Part shown: positions 60,835 to 64,000 of the stretch, piece after piece
How positions within the stretch are numbered: the first letter of the stretch is position 1
Layout of the letters: every line of letters starts with the position of its first letter
Assembly (NCBI RefSeq): GCF_003815975.1
Contig: NZ_CP033932.1
Location: 4,011,501 to 4,075,500, forward strand
Direction: 5' to 3'
Source of the DNA: Chryseobacterium bernardetii
GTDB taxonomy: Bacteria; Bacteroidota; Bacteroidia; Flavobacteriales; Weeksellaceae
Length of the DNA stretch: 64,000 nt
Translations under genes and position numbers: made by a program
Notes under the pieces: model-generated
Database searches by the model: none
The model's input: the letters and a program-made list of their open reading frames with translations, nothing else
What the model was told of the DNA's origin: nothing

Positions 60835-61362
60835 TTACTCCATCTTTTTTAAAATCTTTTCAAACGTATTCACATTCCTGCTGGTCATCTGATCTTTAAG
60901 GCTTTTCTTTCCTAAGACTTTCCCAAAAGTAGAATCTAATGTATTTCCTTTGGGAACCTGCCAGTAAAATATATCATTAACGATTTCAGCTTTTTCATTT
61001 TCCGTCCGGGAAGTTTTCTGGAATTCTTCCATTAAAACATTCTCCACTCCCGGTATCCCGACAAAGCCATAAATATGAAGATCTTCATTCTTTTCAAAAG
61101 GAATACTCTTCCAAAAAATTTCTGTTTCTTCGTGAGATTTTATGAACAAAAAAGCCTCATAAGAGAAATGTTCAGACATCGCCTTTTCAAGAATTACTTT
61201 TAATTCTTCAGCACTTTTATCAGACGAAAACACAATATTGCCGGAAGCCAATATAGAAGCCACATCTTTCATTCCGGCATCCTTAAAGACCTGGCATACA
61301 TCTGCCATTTTCATATTGGTTCCTTTTACATTGACACCACGGAGAAAAGCACAATATTTCAT
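60835..61362 (-). CDS. DUF1697 family protein
   Basis: The 175-residue protein has the DUF1697 signature: CAFLRGVNVKGTNMKMADVC at the start, VASILASGNIVFSS, and at the end GNTLDSTFGKVLGKK and MTSRNVNTFEKILKKM. Length is typical. The family is widespread and of unknown function. It appears to be transcribed alone, with 80 bp to the next gene upstream. Confidence 0.92.
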   Translation of the reverse strand: MKYCAFLRGVNVKGTNMKMADVCQVFKDAGMKDVASILASGNIVFSSDKSAEELKVILEKAMSEHFSYEAFLFIKSHEETEIFWKSIPFEKNEDLHIYGFVGIPGVENVLMEEFQKTSRTENEKAEIVNDIFYWQVPKGNTLDSTFGKVLGKKSLKDQMTSRNVNTFEKILKKME

Positions 61363-61441
61363 AAGTTAGGTATTAGATTTTAGATAATAGTTTACAGGGG
61401 TCTGGGTTTGGAAAATCCAGGTGTTTTAAAAAATGTTCTAT

Positions 61442-62929
61442 TTAATTAACCCGGATATATAAATTATAATCTGTTCCGGAAGGCTTGAGATTGTAGATTT
61501 TTTCCAGTATTTTATTATCACTTTTCAGGTGATCTTTCACCCTGAATTCCTTTAATAATTTATAATGGGTTTGGTAATAATCTGCGTTCTTTCCTTCGTA
61601 TAAATTCTGATAGGAAAGCAGATATTTGGGTTTTCTGTTTTTAACCGTGTTGATCCAGTAATTTGTTTTATCTTTTTTGATCTCTTCCTGAATCTGTTTG
61701 TCTACCAACCCAACTTCATCAATAGTTTTTAATCCCGAAAAATAAGGCACATACCCCGCAGGCTCCAATAAAATCCACTGATTTTTATCTTTTTCATATT
61801 GGTTCAGGAATATACCGATAGTTCTTCTGTAGTTCCATTCCCCATTTCCTGTTGCAATAGAATGAATGGTTTGAAAAGCCAGCATCGGAACAATATAAAA
61901 CAAAATAAGCAGTGACAGCCATAAATTTCTTCTCTCCTTCTGCTCCAGTACAAAAATAAGAACAGGAACAAAAAGCAGAAGCTGCGGAACCCAGTAATAC
62001 CAATCGAACAAGCTTTTTTGAGAAATAAAAACAATCTGCTTTACCCATCCAAAAATAAAGATCATCCACAGGTAATAATTTCTTTTTTCCCTTTGTCTGA
62101 TGAGATAAATAAAGCAAAGCAACTCAAAAATAAGAATAATCACTGTAATGGGATTGAATGCTCCAGGAACCTTCAGCATTCCCCAGAAATTTCCAAAGCT
62201 TACCATAAAATAATCAAAATGTTCCCCTAAAGTCAGCTGCTGTTCGTAAAGTAATTTTTTGGCAGTAATAGTGTTATTTACAACTTCTCCAAAGTAGAAC
62301 CAGTTGAAAGCAACCGTTGATAAAACGCCTAAAATTCCGCCAAAAATATAGCTCCATCTGATTTTTTTGTTCCAGAAAAAGTCAACAAGAAATACAACTC
62401 CAAGGAAAATGACGGTATCAATTCTGGTAAACATAATCAGGACCGGAAGAAGGGTTAATACCCATTTTTTTCCTTTATTGAAACCGTAATACAGCAGGGA
62501 CATTTCCAGGAAAAACAGGATCCCATACTCCATTCCCAGAATTGAAATTTTAATAGCCGGGGGTAAAATTCCGAGTAAAAAAATAAAAATAGCTTTATGC
62601 CAAGGGTTTTTAAGAAGCAGATGTGATAAAAACAGGGTTCCTATGGTAAACAGGACCGAATTAAAAATCAAAAGCGGTTCTATAAAGTTTTCTTTCCCAA
62701 AAATAAGATTGAAAATATAGGACACAAAAACATACAAATGAGTGGTAGAAGCTGAAATCTTAGTATCACCATTGAAGCCGATCACTCCATAATCCAGTAG
62801 ATTCTGAGCTACCCGCCAGGTGATGAAAGCATCTTCCTGAATATAATGCGTTAATAAAAAAAGTAGTTTAAAAATAACCGTAACCATTACGGCATAGATT
62901 GGAAACCTGCTATTCTGTGTTTCAGCCAT
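61442..62929 (-). CDS. GT-C type polytopic membrane glycosyltransferase-like protein
   Basis: The 495-residue protein has about 11 membrane segments. The first extracytoplasmic loop carries THYIQEDAFITWRVAQNLLD, an acidic pair typical of GT-C transferases that use lipid-linked sugars, and DTKISASTTHLYVFVSYIFN follows. A soluble C-terminal part (DKNQWILLEPAGYVPYFSGL, NRKPKYLLSYQNLYEGKNAD) would lie outside. It likely mannosylates or otherwise glycosylates envelope lipids or proteins. It is near a DUF2723-type gene of similar role, but separated by a terminator. Confidence 0.75.
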   Translation of the reverse strand: MAETQNSRFPIYAVMVTVIFKLLFLLTHYIQEDAFITWRVAQNLLDYGVIGFNGDTKISASTTHLYVFVSYIFNLIFGKENFIEPLLIFNSVLFTIGTLFLSHLLLKNPWHKAIFIFLLGILPPAIKISILGMEYGILFFLEMSLLYYGFNKGKKWVLTLLPVLIMFTRIDTVIFLGVVFLVDFFWNKKIRWSYIFGGILGVLSTVAFNWFYFGEVVNNTITAKKLLYEQQLTLGEHFDYFMVSFGNFWGMLKVPGAFNPITVIILIFELLCFIYLIRQREKRNYYLWMIFIFGWVKQIVFISQKSLFDWYYWVPQLLLFVPVLIFVLEQKERRNLWLSLLILFYIVPMLAFQTIHSIATGNGEWNYRRTIGIFLNQYEKDKNQWILLEPAGYVPYFSGLKTIDEVGLVDKQIQEEIKKDKTNYWINTVKNRKPKYLLSYQNLYEGKNADYYQTHYKLLKEFRVKDHLKSDNKILEKIYNLKPSGTDYNLYIRVN

Positions 62930-62985
62930 TATGTATTTTTAGTTCCACAAATATAATCTTAAAATTCAGGATTGCCAATAACAAA

Positions 62986-63009
62986 AAAACGGAACCGAAG
63001 TTCCGTTTT
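62986..63009 (-). terminator. Terminator of the DUF2723-family gene
   Basis: AAAACGGAAC (62986-62995), loop CGAA, GTTCCGTTTT (63000-63009), followed on the - strand by more T. It lies directly after the stop codon at 63017. Confidence 0.85.
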
Positions 63010-63016
63010 AAAAATT

Positions 63017-64000
63017 TTATTGTGTTACTTTAATAATTGCTGAAGTGATCTGATTTTCTTTTTCCTTGGAATAAGTAGAATCAAAAGGCTCCATTACATC
63101 AAATAAATATTGGTAGAATGGCGTGATTGTTTGAACATCTTCAGATTCTTTCATTGCTTTTTCTTTACCCATCTGCTGAAGCTCCTTCACAAAGGCATTG
63201 AATTTCTTATCAATCGGCTCAATGGATTTTACCAGATAAGCATATGCTTTTTCTTTCTGTCCCATCTTGGTATAAGCATCTGTAACCGCTGCTACTACAA
63301 GAGAATATTCCATTGGTTTTGTTCTCATCTGTCTTCTTACATAGCTTTGATCTGCTTTAGAGAGGCTTAAGTAATAATCATACTCATCAAAAATTCCTTT
63401 TTTAAGTACTTCTGCCAGCTGCAATCCTTTCTGCTCCTGTCCTGCGATGATATATCCGGTTACCATTGAGCTTAATGAGCGTGGATCATTGTACTTTTCA
63501 GCAGGAATTTCTTTGGCTGCAAGATCCAGGATTTCCAACGCTTTAGTTTTCTGTCCGCTTAGAGCCAATGCTGAAGCTGCTCTGCTTGCTGACATTCTGT
63601 AGCTGATGATATTGGAAGTTGCTGTTTCATCAAAGTGAGCATTCAGGTCTTTAAAGTTCCCCCATCTGAAGTTTTTCACTACATTATAAAGGTTATTTAC
63701 ATCTACTCTTCCCATGTCTCCGTCTGCTGATGGCAAAGTCTGGATTGGAATCAATCGGTAGCTGAACCCGTCAAACTGAAGATAATCATTAAGATAGAAA
63801 ATATTTTCACTGTCATAAATACCTCCTGAAGAGAAGTTAATCGGACGTTTCCAATCGAAGTTGGCTAAAAGATCCATTAGAATCAGGTTGTTTTTATACA
63901 ATGTATTTCCTTTGTAAGTAATCATAATCTGATTTGCTACATTAGGAAGATCTGCCTGATTGATAATTCCTGCTTTTAAGGCATTCTCTTTATTTACAGG
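63017..64000 (-). CDS. DUF2723-family (GT117) membrane protein, C-terminal part
   Basis: The frame is open through the right window edge, so only about 327 C-terminal residues are seen. The DUF2723 proteins are large (about 1,000-1,200 residues) membrane proteins of Bacteroidota involved in protein O-glycosylation. Segments typical of their soluble end are visible: LLANFDWKRPINFSSGGIYD, YLQFDGFSYRLIPIQTLPSA, NVVKNFRWGNFKDLNAHFDE, followed by TPR-like helices (ALALSGQKTKALEILDLAAK, AYTKMGQKEKAYAYLVKSIE). The membrane part lies to the right of the window. Confidence 0.88.
   Translation of the reverse strand, partial: PVNKENALKAGIINQADLPNVANQIMITYKGNTLYKNNLILMDLLANFDWKRPINFSSGGIYDSENIFYLNDYLQFDGFSYRLIPIQTLPSADGDMGRVDVNNLYNVVKNFRWGNFKDLNAHFDETATSNIISYRMSASRAASALALSGQKTKALEILDLAAKEIPAEKYNDPRSLSSMVTGYIIAGQEQKGLQLAEVLKKGIFDEYDYYLSLSKADQSYVRRQMRTKPMEYSLVVAAVTDAYTKMGQKEKAYAYLVKSIEPIDKKFNAFVKELQQMGKEKAMKESEDVQTITPFYQYLFDVMEPFDSTYSKEKENQITSAIIKVTQ

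Noticed and set aside
1..64000. CRISPR arrays, rRNA or tRNA genes
   Set aside because: I found no regularly spaced direct repeats and no tRNA- or rRNA-like sequence in reading the window.

Overview
The window comes from a flavobacterium, most likely Chryseobacterium and close to C. indologenes. The evidence is an IND-type subclass B1 metallo-beta-lactamase gene, Bacteroidota promoters of the TTG-N19-23-TAnnTTTG type, a type IX secretion C-terminal domain, type VI secretion genes of the Bacteroidota-only subtype iii (TssN), the short single-copy primary sigma factor, and AT-rich DNA. No rRNA, tRNA or CRISPR array was seen.

Layout. 1-1400: end of a siroheme synthase/TSUP transporter fusion. 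1.6-3.2 kb: a cysteine-rich leader-type peptide, a hypothetical gene and an acetyltransferase gene broken by one in-frame TGA. 3.4-9 kb: a phosphorelay made of an NtrC-type sigma-54 activator, a hybrid kinase (GAF-PAS3-HisKA-HATPase-REC-Hpt) and a lone receiver. 9-11.5 kb: a decayed kinase gene, a secreted repeat protein and an orphan effector-like domain. 11.5-20.7 kb: a zinc-responsive block of Zur, MerC-like protein, COG0523 GTPase, alkaline phosphatase and a ZnuD-like TonB receptor, with matching palindromes at their promoters. It is interrupted by an S24 regulator, a glycine-zipper peptide and a fresh ISL3/ISAon1-type insertion with a perfect 8-bp target duplication. 20.7-24 kb: an Lrp regulator and metE under a cobalamin riboswitch. 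24.1-28.1 kb: an ECF sigma/RskA pair divergent from fasciclin and two ferritin-like genes. 28-36.4 kb: regulators, a T9SS cargo protein, lipoproteins, immunity-like acidic proteins, a SymE-type toxin and dispersed repeats. 36.5-39.5 kb: an AT-rich module of a Cro/C1-type regulator, an OLD-family ATPase/TOPRIM nuclease and a small membrane protein, the best candidate for an undescribed defence system. 39.6-42.2 kb: a self-regulated ArsR/SRPBCC/YdeI/DoxX operon. 43-45.7 kb: an aldolase, a DtxR regulator and blaIND. 45.8-48.9 kb: a three-gene T6SS-iii operon (tssG-tssN-tssK). 49.3-52.6 kb: a P1-type nuclease, the primary sigma factor and small genes. 52.7-57.2 kb: a copper operon with an unusual multicopper oxidase. 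57.3-64 kb: a TonB receptor, kdsA, a DUF1697 protein, a GT-C type membrane protein and the end of a DUF2723 protein.

Three themes tie the genes together: metal handling (zinc block, copper operon, DtxR, zinc enzymes), competition and defence (T6SS, orphan effector and immunity-like genes, leader-type peptides, SymE, OLD nuclease), and envelope-facing products (TonB receptors, T9SS cargo, lipoproteins, glycosylation-type membrane proteins). Genome decay and mobility are visible: two broken genes, one recent IS and at least two families of dispersed palindromic repeats.
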